A stretch of 64,000 nucleotides of DNA. Origin: Chloroflexota bacterium. GTDB lineage: Bacteria; Chloroflexota; Anaerolineae; 4572-78; J111. The stretch covers positions 1 to 64,000 of the forward strand of contig BOKF01000006.1 in assembly GCA_016860845.1 (NCBI GenBank), given 5' to 3'. The notes beneath the pieces are model-generated. The model made no database searches. It had not been told where the DNA came from and was given only the letters and a program-made list of their open reading frames with translations. A program made the position numbers and the translations under genes. Positions 1 through 9,126 of this stretch are shown here, in pieces (positions within the stretch are counted from its first letter, which is position 1; each line of letters starts with the position of its first letter).

Positions 1-788
1 GTTCTCTCCCGAATGCCCTTCAAATCTTCCAGGGCAATACCGAGCGAGTGCCTTTGAGCCTTTGCCACAATCCTTTTGGCGATTTCGTGGTTCTTTTGTG
101 CCGCCATCCGGCTCTCTTTGCGCCGCCGCTTTTTGAGCAGTCGCCGGGTCTGGTGGGTTCCTTTGCTTTGCAACTTCTTTCTCAGTTTGGCGTGTCGCTT
201 GCGGAGACGGTTGAGCTGGTTTCCGGCATATGTTTCACCCAGGCTGTCAGCCGCGATGTTTTTGATGCCCAGATCTACGCCCAGAAATTCTTTAACGTCC
301 TGAGGGTCGGCTGCTTCAATCTCGCACGTGGCAAACAGGTAGAAAGTATTGTCAATCAACACCAGGTCACTTTCACCCCGTTGGCACCTGAGCAGTTCAA
401 GCTGGCGGGGTCCGGCCAAAAACGAAATTCTCAACCGGCCATTCACCGACCAGATAGAGACTTCTTGCTTATCAATGGACCAGCGCAAAATGCGGTCATC
501 GTAAGCAATCGAGCCCAGGGGCCTAAATTCTCGCTGAACCTTTTTGTCCAGCTTGTAGCTATCGGCCACTTTACCCAAACAGCGGATGACGATTTGAGCC
601 GTCAAATCAAATTGGTCTTTGACCGCTTGATAGGTCAACTTTTGCAACTTGAACTTATTGAATATCCCATTGTTCCAGGCAACATTGCTGATATGGTTAC
701 AGGCCGCGTTAGCCCGTTCTAATGTTTTAAGCAGCGCCTGGTGTTGCTCTGGCGTGGTTTGTAACTTGACCTTAGCTGTTAGTTTCAT
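1..788 (-). CDS. tnpB: RNA-guided endonuclease TnpB of an IS200/IS605-type element, C-terminus cut by window edge
   Basis: Reading the minus strand from the ATG at 788-786 gives an uninterrupted 262-codon reading frame that runs off the left edge. The N-terminal part fits the OrfB helix-turn-helix region (TTPEQHQALLKTLERANAACN). The first RuvC motif is visible as GVDLGIKNIAAD (Asp172) and the second as GIALEDLKGIR (Glu254). The zinc finger and last RuvC Asp would lie beyond base 1. TnpB proteins are guide-RNA-directed nucleases encoded by transposons. It is clearly different in sequence from the second TnpB in this window at 22,060. No TnpA is present on this side. Confident in family; completeness cannot be judged. 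Confidence 0.9.
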   Translation of the reverse strand, partial: MKLTAKVKLQTTPEQHQALLKTLERANAACNHISNVAWNNGIFNKFKLQKLTYQAVKDQFDLTAQIVIRCLGKVADSYKLDKKVQREFRPLGSIAYDDRILRWSIDKQEVSIWSVNGRLRISFLAGPRQLELLRCQRGESDLVLIDNTFYLFATCEIEAADPQDVKEFLGVDLGIKNIAADSLGETYAGNQLNRLRKRHAKLRKKLQSKGTHQTRRLLKKRRRKESRMAAQKNHEIAKRIVAKAQRHSLGIALEDLKGIRER

Positions 789-859
789 AGAACAATTGTA
801 CTATATCATCAACCGGTTCACAAACCTTTAATGAAGGTATTAGGGCCATTCCTCCCCTG

Positions 860-880
860 GCTCGAAGCCCGGGGCTTCCT
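860..880. repeat. Palindrome at the end of the left TnpB element
   Basis: A perfect 7-bp inverted repeat, GAAGCCC/GGGCTTC around one G (864-878), lies 76 bp upstream of the tnpB start. IS200/IS605 elements carry imperfect subterminal hairpins at both ends, so this may be the upstream end. The ribulokinase remnant begins immediately after it, which is consistent with an element boundary at about 880-893. Confidence 0.45.
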
Positions 881-892
881 GGCCGAAGAACT

Positions 893-1018
893 GTGATTGG
901 CGTTGATTTTGGGAGTGATTCGGTCAGAACGATTGTGGTTGACCCCTAGAATAATGAAGTGCTAGGCGAAGATCAACCCTCTCCCGAACGCACCGTCTAT
1001 GTCGATCTTAACTTGTGA
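893..1018 (+). pseudogene. araB: Ribulokinase (AraB-like) N-terminal remnant
   Basis: The plus frame from 893 reads VIGVDFGSDSVRTIVVDP, then an in-frame TAG at 947-949, then NNEVLGEDQPSPERTVYVDL and a TGA at 1016. The first stretch matches the conserved N-terminal nucleotide-binding strand of ribulokinase (GVDFGT-S-R--VVD) in the FGGY sugar kinase family. The start codon is missing, and only about 40 of the usual 550 or so residues remain. It abuts the end of the TnpB element, so the kinase gene was probably broken by transposition and later lost. Family call rests on a short motif. Confidence 0.55.
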
Positions 1019-1038
1019 CATTCAATAGGGAGGCCAGC

Positions 1039-1878
1039 TTGGCTGTCACGCCAAAAGTCGGCGCAAAACTCGAATCAGATGAACCAAACCTCAAATTGGC
1101 AGTTCTCATTGACGCTGATAATGCGCAAGCCACAATTATCGAAGGACTGCTCGCCGAAATCGCCACATTTGGCGAGGCGACCGTGAAGCGGATTTATGGC
1201 GACTTTACCTCGCCAGCGAGCGCGCAGTGGAAAAAGGTTCTCCAAACGCATGCCATTAAACCCATTCAACAATTCGCCTACACGACCGGGAAAAACGCGA
1301 CGGATAGTACACTCATTATCGATGCGATGGATCTGCTCTACACCCGTCGTTTCGACGGTTTTTGTCTTGTCTCAAGCGATAGCGACTTTACCGGGCTGGC
1401 GCTCCGGATCAGAGAAGAAGGCTTAATCGTGTTGGGCTTTGGCGAACAAAAAACACCGGAAGCCTTTCGGAATGCGTGTCATAAGTTTATCTTCACCGAA
1501 GTACTTCGTCCTGTCTCGCCCCCAAAGAGTTCAGCTAGCCCTACCCAGGCGCCTACCACGCAAACGTCGCAGCCATTTTTAGCAACGTCAGGAGAGCCGG
1601 AATCACCGCAAAAGTCGTTACCCTCGGCGGTCCCGAGAAAGTTCATTCTGGGCGCCCTGGGGAGTACTCAAGGTGATGATGCCGGGTGGGTCAATCTCGG
1701 TGCATTTGGCAATTATCTAACCAAAATCAAGCCTGATTTCGACTCACGTCTCTATGGTTTTAAGAAATTAAGTGACTTGGTGAAGGCAATGGACGATGAC
1801 CTTGAGATCGAAGCACGCAAAACCGCAGGCTCATCAGCAAAGGCGCTCTACGTTCGTCGCCGGACAGCAGCATCATAG
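1039..1878 (+). CDS. NYN (PIN-like) nuclease with C-terminal OST-HTH/LOTUS domain
   Basis: The protein has an N-terminal NYN domain of the LabA/MARF1 type: LAVLIDADNAQA near the start, IIDAMDLLYT in the middle and VSSDSDFTGLALRIRE with the conserved SSDSDF acidic site. A low-complexity Pro/Ser/Gln linker follows, and the last 80 residues (ILGALGSTQGDDAGWVNLGA to LYVRR) fit an OST-HTH/LOTUS RNA-binding fold. Such proteins are thought to cleave or bind RNA. I chose the TTG at 1039 because AGGGAGG lies 5 bp upstream; a GTG at 1015 in the same frame has no Shine-Dalgarno and overlaps the ribulokinase remnant's stop. It is a single gene with no obvious partner. Confidence 0.85.
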   Translation: MAVTPKVGAKLESDEPNLKLAVLIDADNAQATIIEGLLAEIATFGEATVKRIYGDFTSPASAQWKKVLQTHAIKPIQQFAYTTGKNATDSTLIIDAMDLLYTRRFDGFCLVSSDSDFTGLALRIREEGLIVLGFGEQKTPEAFRNACHKFIFTEVLRPVSPPKSSASPTQAPTTQTSQPFLATSGEPESPQKSLPSAVPRKFILGALGSTQGDDAGWVNLGAFGNYLTKIKPDFDSRLYGFKKLSDLVKAMDDDLEIEARKTAGSSAKALYVRRRTAAS

Positions 1879-1913
1879 GCGGCTGTACCCCCCCTCTAGC
1901 CACTCGCCCCAAC

Positions 1914-2732
1914 CTAACCCGGTAGCCGCAGCCGGGCGACGAGAACTGGAGGAATTTCGCTGAAGGTGGCTCCCCAGCCCAGCGGATTCTTCGCCGACGG
2001 ATGATCCGGGGGAAAAGCTCGCTCTTCAAGGCCATCCAGAACAAACCCAGCCTTGAAGCCCGCCTCTAACAGAACTTGCAGAGGTCGGTGAAAGTACAGG
2101 TGCGCTTGGGGCTGTCCCGGGATGGCCGCTCCGAGCGCCGTGCTGGGGGTGATGTAACGGAAGATCTTAACCGAATAAACGGTAACAATATCACCGGCTC
2201 GATCCTCCCTCTCGGCGACGTGAGCCATATGCGGGCTGTTGAAATAGGGGTGGATCACCGAGAAGACAAAGCGGCCGCCTGGCCGCAGCAGTCGGGGCAG
2301 TGTCTGCATCAGTGGTTCAATATCTGCTATATCAAAGAGGGCCATATTGCAGAGGGCTGCATCGAACTGGTTTTCGCCCAGGGCAAGCAACGCTGCCTCA
2401 TCCGTCCCATCCAGCACCACGTAGTGGATACGTTTCCGGTGTTGGATCGTCCGCTTCCGGGCATGGGCAATCATCTCCTCGGCAAAGTCGAAGGCCACGA
2501 CCTCTGCTCCTAACGCCGCCAGGCGTCGGGTGGTGAGGCCATTCCCACAGGCGATGTCGAGCACCCGTTCCCCCGGACGCAGGTGGAGCAGCCGTTCGGT
2601 GGCCGGCCAGATCAGCACTTCGACAAAATCGTTGCCCTCGCCCATTCGTTCGTCCCAGAAGGCCGCGTTGCGGTTCCAGGGGGCCCGAGTTTCTTCATTG
2701 GCTTGCTTCAGATTTTCAAGGGTCATAGTCAC
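1914..2732 (-). CDS. Class I SAM-dependent methyltransferase
   Basis: The protein is 272 residues long. Motif I is VLDIACGNGLTTRRLAALGA, followed by the acidic strand VVAFDFAEEMI and motif IV FDAALCNMALFD, with the usual LLRPGGRFVFSVIHPYF strand after it. This is the UbiE/Methyltransf_11 fold; the substrate cannot be read from the sequence. The N-terminal helix NRNAAFWDERMGEGNDF resembles small-molecule or tRNA-modifying members. It is transcribed in the same direction as the glycosyltransferase at 2777-3952, which lies upstream with a 44-bp gap, so the two may form an operon acting on one natural product, but that is inference. Confidence 0.85.
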   Translation of the reverse strand: MTMTLENLKQANEETRAPWNRNAAFWDERMGEGNDFVEVLIWPATERLLHLRPGERVLDIACGNGLTTRRLAALGAEVVAFDFAEEMIAHARKRTIQHRKRIHYVVLDGTDEAALLALGENQFDAALCNMALFDIADIEPLMQTLPRLLRPGGRFVFSVIHPYFNSPHMAHVAEREDRAGDIVTVYSVKIFRYITPSTALGAAIPGQPQAHLYFHRPLQVLLEAGFKAGFVLDGLEERAFPPDHPSAKNPLGWGATFSEIPPVLVARLRLPG

Positions 2733-2776
2733 TCCTCACGGTTTGCTGCCTAACACCGTCCTTTAAAGGAATTGAT

Positions 2777-3952
2777 TCAGGTTGAGACGAGGGGCCTTCG
2801 TTCCACGGCGAGCCGTTCGAGCAATCGGACAGCATACGCAGGCTCAGGTAGGGCCGCTATCTCATCCCGGATGCGTTCGGCCCTCTGCCGATAACCGGGG
2901 TCGGCCAGCACTATCGCTACGGCCGCGCGCACACTTTCCGGTGTCGCCTCGACCGCATCGAGTACCCGGGCGACACCTAACTCTTCACAGCGAGCCGCGT
3001 TGCGGGGTTGGTCAGCCCCCAGCGGGATCAGAACCAGCGGCAAACCGTGGGCCAGCGCGCCAATCACGCTGCCCGAACCGCCGTGCGAGATGACCGCCGC
3101 GCAGTGCGGCAAGATTAATGGCTGGGGGATATACCGTGCGATCTGGATATGGGCCGGCTGCGGCCCGAACTGCGCCGGATCAAGCTCGCGCCCCACCGTG
3201 ACAATGACATTGATGGGCAGGTCACGCAATCCCGCCAGCACCCGCTCAAATAGATCCCCGGATTCGAGGTTGAACACGGTGCCCAGGGTCAAGTAGATGA
3301 ACGGGGCGTTGTTCAGGGGGACTAGCCACGGCGGTAGAGTATTGTTTGTAGCAGCGTCGAGGGTGAGGGGACGGATGGAATGGGCCGTAGCTGGCAGCGG
3401 GAAGGCCGGGTCACGATAGCTGGGCGGAAAGGGCGACAGAACCAGATAACGGCTGAGCATCATCAGATCGGGATCAGGCGGCAGGCCATGCTCGGCGCGT
3501 AGCTCATTCAATGGTGCGCCGACCACTTCCCGGCGCACGAAGGAGCCGGCAGCGATGACCAGCACAGTGGCATACGGCAGCCCCAAGGATTCGGCGGCAA
3601 TCATCGCACCGAAGTCAATTTCGTCGCACACCAGGAGGTCAGGCTGCCAGGTAGCACACAGATCGAGCAGGGCGGCGGCTCGCTTACGAGCCAGCCGGCC
3701 GGCGAAGCCCTCACGCAGATCACGGTCCTCCCGATCGAGGTCCAGCTTAAGCAGCGGGAGCCGCTCCGGCGTGTTCATCAGCGTGTCTCCCGCTGTGGTA
3801 AAGGCGGTGAACCCAGCGGCCTCAATCGTAGGGATCATAGCCGCTTGGCCGGCGAAGGCGACGGTATGACCCGCCGCTTCGGCAGCACGGGCAATGGGGA
3901 CGAGCGGCTCGAAGTGGCCGCTCCCCCCGGCAAAGGTGAAGAGGAGACGCAC
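2777..3952 (-). CDS. GT1-family glycosyltransferase (MGT/YjiC type)
   Basis: The 391-residue protein begins MRLLFTFAGGSGHFEPLVPI, the N-terminal GT-B Rossmann start typical of macrolide and flavonoid glycosyltransferases. The C-terminal donor-binding region has ISHGGSGSVIGALAHGLPLV followed by PLGADQPRNAARCEELGVA, which matches the prokaryotic form of the UDP-sugar-binding motif. These enzymes attach a sugar to a hydrophobic small molecule, often inactivating an antibiotic. A second, only distantly similar GT1 enzyme is at 52,396. The gene sits between a carbon-nitrogen hydrolase (36 bp upstream) and a methyltransferase (downstream). Confidence 0.88.
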   Translation of the reverse strand: MRLLFTFAGGSGHFEPLVPIARAAEAAGHTVAFAGQAAMIPTIEAAGFTAFTTAGDTLMNTPERLPLLKLDLDREDRDLREGFAGRLARKRAAALLDLCATWQPDLLVCDEIDFGAMIAAESLGLPYATVLVIAAGSFVRREVVGAPLNELRAEHGLPPDPDLMMLSRYLVLSPFPPSYRDPAFPLPATAHSIRPLTLDAATNNTLPPWLVPLNNAPFIYLTLGTVFNLESGDLFERVLAGLRDLPINVIVTVGRELDPAQFGPQPAHIQIARYIPQPLILPHCAAVISHGGSGSVIGALAHGLPLVLIPLGADQPRNAARCEELGVARVLDAVEATPESVRAAVAIVLADPGYRQRAERIRDEIAALPEPAYAVRLLERLAVERRPLVST

Positions 3953-3988
3953 GGCAAAGATCCTCCTAAATTCTCAAATATTGCTTCG

Positions 3989-4867
3989 TTATTGCCTGGC
4001 CCTGATGAAGGGTAGCTCAACTGCGGGGGCTGTCAAGGGGCCATAGCAACCTGGTTTCCTGAAGGCATTGCCCCAGACCTCCCGCTCCCGGTAAGCTCTG
4101 AGCGCCGCCAGGTCCAATTCGGCCAGGTAGACCCCTTCTTCCGACCTGGCTTCGAGCACGCTCATCTCCCGTGGCTGCCCGGCTGGCCCAAAGGCAATGC
4201 CGTCGAGGACAGTCGAGTGACCGTTGGCCTGGGGAGCGGCATAGTTGGTCATCGCCAGGCTGACCATATTCTCAAATGCCCTGGCCCGGAACTGGCTCAG
4301 CCGGTTGGCCTCCAACTCGCAGGCATTAGGCGTCAAAATCAGTTCCGCACCCTTGAGCATCAAAATCCGGGCGCTTTCCGGAAATTCCCGGTCAAAGCAG
4401 ATCATTGCGCCCACCCGAACTATGCCGCCGGCGGTGTCCAGATCGGCCACGTAGAAATCATCACCCGGCGTGCAGGCCGCTTCCAGGTCGAAGGCACAGG
4501 TGTGGACTTTGGCATAGGTCAGCACAACCTGGCCATGCCGGTCAATCAAGGAGACCGAGTTGCATGGTGCGCCAGGCCAGCGTTCCAGGTAAGTCAGGGC
4601 AATAGCCAGCTTGAATTCTTGAGCCAAAGCTCTGAAATGCGTTACAAAACGATCATCTGGACCGACTGCCTGGTCCTGCCACTGCTCGCGGGCGCCGGGT
4701 CGGGCCGGATCGAAGAAGGTGTAGCCGATGTTCCACATTTCGGGAAACAGGACGATGTCGGCGTTCATCTGAGCGGCTTGCCGGCAGAAAGCCTCCCCCT
4801 TGACCAGGTGAGCCTCCTGATCGTTGCCGGAGGCGGTCATTTGAAGCAGCGCAATTCTTAGCATCAT
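3989..4867 (-). CDS. Carbon-nitrogen hydrolase (nitrilase superfamily)
   Basis: This 292-residue protein has the full Glu-Lys-Cys triad of the nitrilase superfamily: Glu in LFPEMWNIGY, Lys in YAKVHTCAF and Cys in GAMICFDREFPESAR. The enzymes hydrolyse C-N bonds of amides or carbamyl groups; similar proteins are often annotated as N-carbamoyl hydrolases or omega-amidase-like. Its start overlaps the stop of the upstream membrane-protein gene by 4 bp (ATGA), and GGAGAGGAG lies just before it, so the two are translationally coupled. Exact substrate unknown. Confidence 0.88.
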   Translation of the reverse strand: MMLRIALLQMTASGNDQEAHLVKGEAFCRQAAQMNADIVLFPEMWNIGYTFFDPARPGAREQWQDQAVGPDDRFVTHFRALAQEFKLAIALTYLERWPGAPCNSVSLIDRHGQVVLTYAKVHTCAFDLEAACTPGDDFYVADLDTAGGIVRVGAMICFDREFPESARILMLKGAELILTPNACELEANRLSQFRARAFENMVSLAMTNYAAPQANGHSTVLDGIAFGPAGQPREMSVLEARSEEGVYLAELDLAALRAYREREVWGNAFRKPGCYGPLTAPAVELPFIRARQ

Positions 4868-5376
4868 AGACGCATCTCCTCTCCGACCTGAGGTGGATCA
4901 GCCGGAGGATAGGGTAAATCGGAATCAAAATAGAGCTTCTCTACGCCGACCATCGTCGCCAGCCCTACCCCGTAAGCCAGCAGGTCCCACCCACTAAACC
5001 TGGATCCCAGGACCACATAGGTAAAGAGACGGATGGCCAGATTATGACTCCGGCTCAACTGGAGCGGAATGGGGGTCAGTTGAAAGGTTTCGATGGCAAT
5101 GACATACACCCCGGTTACAATCGTTTTAGCGGTGATCGTCCCCTTTGGCCAGATCAGGCTCAAGCCCAGGTAGAAGAAGGCAGCGTAAAGTACGTCGCCC
5201 AGGTACTTGTCCCACAGGCTAAAGCCGATTGGAAAAAGACGGGAAACGACACCCAGTCCGGTCACCAGACCCAAGATGATGAGGTGCCGGTAAGTGCGGC
5301 GGGAGAGGATTATCGGCGCCCTCCTCCTGGTTGCTTGAAACGCCGGCTCAGAATCGGGATGATGACTTCGGCCCAC
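4864..5376 (-). CDS. DUF2809-family small membrane protein
   Basis: The protein has about four hydrophobic segments (HLIILGLVTGLGVVSRLF, YLGDVLYAAFFYLGLSLIW, TIVTGVYVIAIETFQLT, LLAYGVGLATMVGVEKLYF). The sequence around KYLGDVLYA and IETFQL is characteristic of DUF2809 proteins, whose function is unknown. The start is uncertain. The GTG at 5376 overlaps the upstream gene by 67 bp. A strong AGGAGGAGG run lies only a few bases before codons for IILSRRTYRH, where no ATG/GTG/TTG occurs, so either the longer form is right or a non-standard start is used. It is coupled to the nitrilase gene downstream. Confidence 0.7.
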   Translation of the reverse strand: MGRSHHPDSEPAFQATRRRAPIILSRRTYRHLIILGLVTGLGVVSRLFPIGFSLWDKYLGDVLYAAFFYLGLSLIWPKGTITAKTIVTGVYVIAIETFQLTPIPLQLSRSHNLAIRLFTYVVLGSRFSGWDLLAYGVGLATMVGVEKLYFDSDLPYPPADPPQVGEEMRL

Positions 5377-5759
5377 GAGATGCCATCCACCGTTAGGGAT
5401 GAAAAGGGCCAGAGAAACTGGGGCGCCCAGCTACGTCGAGAGTGGGTCGGGATGTCTATCAGGATGTGCAAACTCCAGGCGAGGGCGGCCGGTGGCCAGC
5501 GCCCGGTAATCAGCCGGCCAACTATCGCTACGAGCAGTAGCATCGGCAGACTGTGAAATAGATGATGCAGTGTAACCATCCAGCGCGGCGCTTCGGGCCA
5601 GTCGTTGGTTCGAAAGGCCAGCCCTAGCTGGCCGCGGCGAATCAACCAGGCCGGGTAAGTCAGATAAAACGGTAAATCCGCCGCCAACCCGGCCAAAATC
5701 TTTTTAGGCTCAGGACCGATCACGGTTCGGGTGACCAGTAAATGGGTGAATGGATCCAT
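5310..5759 (-). CDS. YdjM/DUF457-like membrane metal-dependent hydrolase
   Basis: This 149-residue protein starts MDPFTHLLVTRTVIG and has a hydrophobic segment followed by a HHLFHSLPMLLLVAIVG stretch and SLHILIDIPTHSRR. The repeated His/Asp-rich motifs (D-THL, HH--HS, H-LID--TH) between membrane segments match the family of membrane-bound predicted metal-dependent hydrolases. True catalytic activity is not established for most of the family. It heads a three-gene minus-strand run with the DUF2809 protein and the nitrilase. Confidence 0.65.
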   Translation of the reverse strand: MDPFTHLLVTRTVIGPEPKKILAGLAADLPFYLTYPAWLIRRGQLGLAFRTNDWPEAPRWMVTLHHLFHSLPMLLLVAIVGRLITGRWPPAALAWSLHILIDIPTHSRRSWAPQFLWPFSSLTVDGISWAEVIIPILSRRFKQPGGGRR

Positions 5760-5838
5760 GGATAGAATTCAGGCCATTTAATATTCTGCCGACACATTAA
5801 AGGGACAAAGATTCAACATCGGGAGTACATTCGCGGTC

Positions 5839-6255
5839 TCACCCGAATTCCTCGAAAAGTTTCTCTTTAATGAAGGTGGGCTTGAGTGCCAACCCCATCA
5901 CCTCGTTCAGCTTGATCCACTCCAAGTGGAAGATATTCTCGGCCGATTGTTCAGCCAACTCCGGACCGCCTAAACCCAGTGTTCCGGAAAAACGGGTGGC
6001 CAGGAAGTAGGTTTCCGGATGCCCCTGATTCAGATATTCCCACAACTTGCGGTCGAGTTCGATCTCCAGGCTGGTCTCCTCCTGGACCTCTCGTAAGGCG
6101 GCCTGCTCCAGCGTCTCCCCCGGCTCTACCCCTCCGCCTGGAACGATATAATACTCTCGCCCGTGCTTAAAGCGATGGATGAGCAGGACCCGGTCTGCGG
6201 CCAGAATAATGACAGCCGCTCGTTGGCGTTTTGGCTCAGTTGGGGAGGCAATCAT
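5839..6255 (-). CDS. Nudix hydrolase
   Basis: The 138-residue protein carries the Nudix box from Gly41: G-X5-E47-X7-R55-E56-V-Q-E59-E60-T, with Ser instead of the usual Gly at position 62. Nudix enzymes cleave nucleoside diphosphates linked to another moiety. The N-terminal strand AAVIILAADRVLLIHRFKHG and the G-REYYIVPGGG region fit the MutT-like subgroup. It is monocistronic. Substrate not predictable. About 150 bp of apparently non-coding DNA separate it from the next gene. Confidence 0.88.
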   Translation of the reverse strand: MIASPTEPKRQRAAVIILAADRVLLIHRFKHGREYYIVPGGGVEPGETLEQAALREVQEETSLEIELDRKLWEYLNQGHPETYFLATRFSGTLGLGGPELAEQSAENIFHLEWIKLNEVMGLALKPTFIKEKLFEEFG

Positions 6256-6403
6256 CTTGGATTCATTTTAGCCCAATTGTGCAATCCAACCAAGTTATCA
6301 TATATCTGGACCGATGATTGAGTCCTACAGGCAGTCAAGAAACCCTGACTCCGGTGATGAAGCGAAGTGCGCCAGCTACGTGGAGGTGAGTAGCGTGATG
6401 TAA

Positions 6404-7189
6404 TTAGGCTGGTAACGAGGACAGACTGGCCCTGGCTTCATCACACTCCTCATCAACGCCAGGTGGATGCAGGAAAATAGTCTCGTTGCTTTGGAGCTGC
6501 TCAGTGACGACCTTGACAATGTCCCGCGAGCGAATGAGGCGTGCCTCTGTGTAGCCGACCCTTCCCCGGCGTTGAAGGTTCTCCGCTTCCAGCCACGCCT
6601 CTACCAGGTTGAATTTCTCACAACAGTGGTCAATCTCGGCATAATCGAAGCGGGTAACCAGCCCCTCTTGGCGAAGCAGGACATATTTTTGACGCCGATA
6701 ACGAACCCCGGCCAGGGCCTCGGCCAGATGGATCGTCGTATTGGCTGTGTGGCCAACTCCGAGTAAAAGGACTTGCCCTTCAAGGGCATACACTCGGCCA
6801 ACCGGGCTATCCAGGCCGTGAGGCACAGCAACCGGATGTGGCGCTGTGATCCGGCCGGCTTGAGGACCCAGCGCGGCAAAGGCGTGCGGGCTGTCACTGC
6901 GCCGAACATTCGGTAGTTGCCAGAAGGTATTCGCCACTACTCCCATTCCGGGGCAGGGAGTATGCTGAGGGTCAAAGGGATGGCCATCATCATCGGTCAT
7001 ACTCGGCATAACCAGAGTTCCCTCTGGCCCCAGCGCGCTCAGCAATGCCGTGATCAAGCCCAGCGGCCCCGCTTCGACCGGCTTGACCTGTGAGAAAGCA
7101 CAATGTACCAGGAGAACACTCCCGGGTGTCACCCCCAGGTCGAGAAGCTGTTGGGTTAGCTGCTTTTGGGAAATAGGCTTGCGTTGCAT
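6404..7189 (-). CDS. AAC(3)-family aminoglycoside N3-acetyltransferase-like protein
   Basis: The protein matches the AAC(3)/YokD antibiotic N-acetyltransferase fold: [19 protein letters not shown] at the start, [40 protein letters not shown] and [20 protein letters not shown] followed by [11 protein letters not shown]. The family uses acetyl-CoA to modify the 3-amino group of 2-deoxystreptamine, but many chromosomal members have other or unknown substrates. I chose the ATG at 7189; an extended frame begins at 7303 but would overlap adenosine deaminase and adds residues with no homology. The usual RS-HP motif reads RSDSPHAF here. Confidence 0.82.
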   Translation of the reverse strand: MQRKPISQKQLTQQLLDLGVTPGSVLLVHCAFSQVKPVEAGPLGLITALLSALGPEGTLVMPSMTDDDGHPFDPQHTPCPGMGVVANTFWQLPNVRRSDSPHAFAALGPQAGRITAPHPVAVPHGLDSPVGRVYALEGQVLLLGVGHTANTTIHLAEALAGVRYRRQKYVLLRQEGLVTRFDYAEIDHCCEKFNLVEAWLEAENLQRRGRVGYTEARLIRSRDIVKVVTEQLQSNETIFLHPPGVDEECDEARASLSSLPA

Positions 7190-7265
7190 TCTATCCAATT
7201 GACTACCCCTCCAGGTGTTAGCCCCCAACGGTTGGTTCGCTGGCACCTTACACCTTATACCACCC

Positions 7266-8258
7266 TTAATTGCTGTTGACCGTATGAGCCAGGAAACGAT
7301 CAAGTTCAGCGAGTAGCTCGGCTCGTGTGGCGAGAGGTATTAAAGCCGCTTGAAAGGCATTGGCCTGCAACTGAGCCAGATCAGCCGGCGCAAAGCCAAA
7401 ATCCTCACTCAAAAGTTGGAGTTCATCAGAGAGCGTACAACCCAAGACAGTCGGATTATCGGTGCTCAGCGTGACCCGAATACCGCGCTGGTGGAACTGC
7501 CGGATGGGATAAGCGGCCCTATTTTCGACAACTCGTAGTTTAAGATTGGACGTGGGACACATATCCAGGGTAACAGCCTCGGTGACCAGGCGTGACATCA
7601 AATCTTCATCCTGGATGGCAGTGACCCCATGTTCAATCCGAGTTAAGTGCAGGGTCTCTATAACGGCTTGCAGCGAGTCGGGACCGGCCAGTTCGCCGGC
7701 GTGCGCCTTTGTCGCCAGGCCTTTCTGGCTAGCTTCCGTAAAAAGATGAGCAAAGGGGGCCGGTCCTTGCACCCTTTCATCACCGTGTAAATCCAGGCCA
7801 TCTAATCCGGGCAGGTTGAGCACAACGTCCATTAAGTGAGCTTGAAGGAGGTGGGGACGACTGCGTGAGATCCCACAAAAAACCCGAACGATCAAATCAG
7901 CAGGTGCAGCCTGTTTTAAAGCTGCGACGACTTCGGCTAACGGCAAGTTCTGAGAGAGGGCGTGGCCCAGGCTGAACGAAATTTCAACATAACGGACATT
8001 TTGAGCCAGCAAATTTCTAAATATGCCTTGAGCAGCCAGATAATAATTATCCACACTGGTCAGTGTATTTTCATAGCACTGGCCAATGATTCTGGCAAAG
8101 TGGTTGAAATCATCAAAGCGAAAATTTTTGGCCCACCAGGGCGGAGGATAGGGCCAGGATTTAACCCGTGCCTGAACCATCTCCCAGGGCATGGCTCCTT
8201 CTATGTGCAAGTGCAATTCAGCCTTGGGCAATGCTTGAATAAAATCGTTTGTCTCCAT
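7266..8258 (-). CDS. add: Adenosine deaminase
   Basis: This 330-residue enzyme converts (deoxy)adenosine to (deoxy)inosine. All hallmark motifs are present: [11 protein letters not shown] with the zinc-binding His16 and His18, KAHAGE with a zinc His and the catalytic Glu, RIEHG, CPTSN and LSTDNP with the metal-binding Asp. Length is normal for the family. The gene follows an uncharacterised 270-residue gene by 12 bp and is probably cotranscribed with it. Some relatives deaminate adenine or aminofutalosine instead; I cannot exclude that. Confidence 0.9.
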   Translation of the reverse strand: METNDFIQALPKAELHLHIEGAMPWEMVQARVKSWPYPPPWWAKNFRFDDFNHFARIIGQCYENTLTSVDNYYLAAQGIFRNLLAQNVRYVEISFSLGHALSQNLPLAEVVAALKQAAPADLIVRVFCGISRSRPHLLQAHLMDVVLNLPGLDGLDLHGDERVQGPAPFAHLFTEASQKGLATKAHAGELAGPDSLQAVIETLHLTRIEHGVTAIQDEDLMSRLVTEAVTLDMCPTSNLKLRVVENRAAYPIRQFHQRGIRVTLSTDNPTVLGCTLSDELQLLSEDFGFAPADLAQLQANAFQAALIPLATRAELLAELDRFLAHTVNSN

Positions 8259-8270
8259 TCTGATTCCCTT

Positions 8271-9083
8271 TCATAAATCAAACAGGGTGTAGCGGGTGAA
8301 TTGGAGATAGCGGTTCATCAGGAAGGTCAGCACCTTCTCGGCCAGGATAAACTGCTCCGACAGGGTGAGCAAAGTTTCATCCAATCCTTCGCGCTTGGCC
8401 AGCTCATGTTCCGCTGCCAGCCGGTAGAAAGCTCGACCGTAGGCTTCATATTCTTCCATCGTTTGGACCACCTGCCCGCGCCGGCGCGGTCTGAGTTGGC
8501 CGCTCTGCGGGTAGTGCGTCTGGCCGTTCAGGTACTCCGGGAACATCCCGGTCAGCAGGAGGCAGACCTCGGCAATGCGTTTGTGGGGAGCAAAGCGAAA
8601 TGCTTCATCCAGAGTCTGGCTGTAACGGATCATCCCCTCGATGTCCAGCTCATGGGTGCGGTAGCCGCGCCAGGCGCCGGGGCGCACTTCGACCAGGACG
8701 GTCAGACTCTCCAGGCGGGTGAAGGAAGCGAGCATCATCGCCAAATAGTCCCGAATGGGTTTTTGAGCCAATAACTGGACCACCCAGTCGGCGTCGAACA
8801 ACACGACCTTCTGCCGGCCGCGCTGCTCCACGGTGAAGGCTTCACGCTGCAAATCACGCCGGGCCTGCCGCAGCAGGAGGGTGAAGAAGAGCCAGGGTGA
8901 AACCTGGAGCAGCAGTTCCTTTTGCTGCATGATACGCTGAAAGAGCCGGGGCTCGTCGAGCATTGTCTCCAGCCGGGTTTCATCCCCTTGCAGCCACCTG
9001 GCCACCTGTTCGGGCTGGGCGTTGCCCGGCCGTAGGGTCTCGACAATGAATAACAGATCACCTTGATTAAGATATGCTCTCAT
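8271..9083 (-). CDS. Uncharacterised 270-residue protein
   Basis: I do not recognise a family. The protein is soluble-looking, rich in Arg, Leu and Gln, and mainly helical, with no signal peptide. The segments LLLQVSPWLFFTLLLRQARR and IRDYLAMMLASFTRLESLTV are amphipathic helices. A run RPRRRGQVVQTMEEYEAYGRAFY precedes the C-terminal helices. It lies 12 bp upstream of adenosine deaminase and 43 bp downstream of the cytochrome b/molybdopterin gene, so it is likely in one transcript with them. Confidence 0.7.
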   Translation of the reverse strand: MRAYLNQGDLLFIVETLRPGNAQPEQVARWLQGDETRLETMLDEPRLFQRIMQQKELLLQVSPWLFFTLLLRQARRDLQREAFTVEQRGRQKVVLFDADWVVQLLAQKPIRDYLAMMLASFTRLESLTVLVEVRPGAWRGYRTHELDIEGMIRYSQTLDEAFRFAPHKRIAEVCLLLTGMFPEYLNGQTHYPQSGQLRPRRRGQVVQTMEEYEAYGRAFYRLAAEHELAKREGLDETLLTLSEQFILAEKVLTFLMNRYLQFTRYTLFDL

Positions 9084-9126
9084 CCTGCCTCTTTATCTAC
9101 CGGCTCTCATTCTTCCCGATCATAGG

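Noticed and set aside
6256..6403. Possible riboswitch upstream of the Nudix gene region.
   Set aside because: The stretch lies upstream of the minus-strand Nudix gene and downstream of the AAC(3) gene, but it has no recognisable aptamer core or terminator hairpin.
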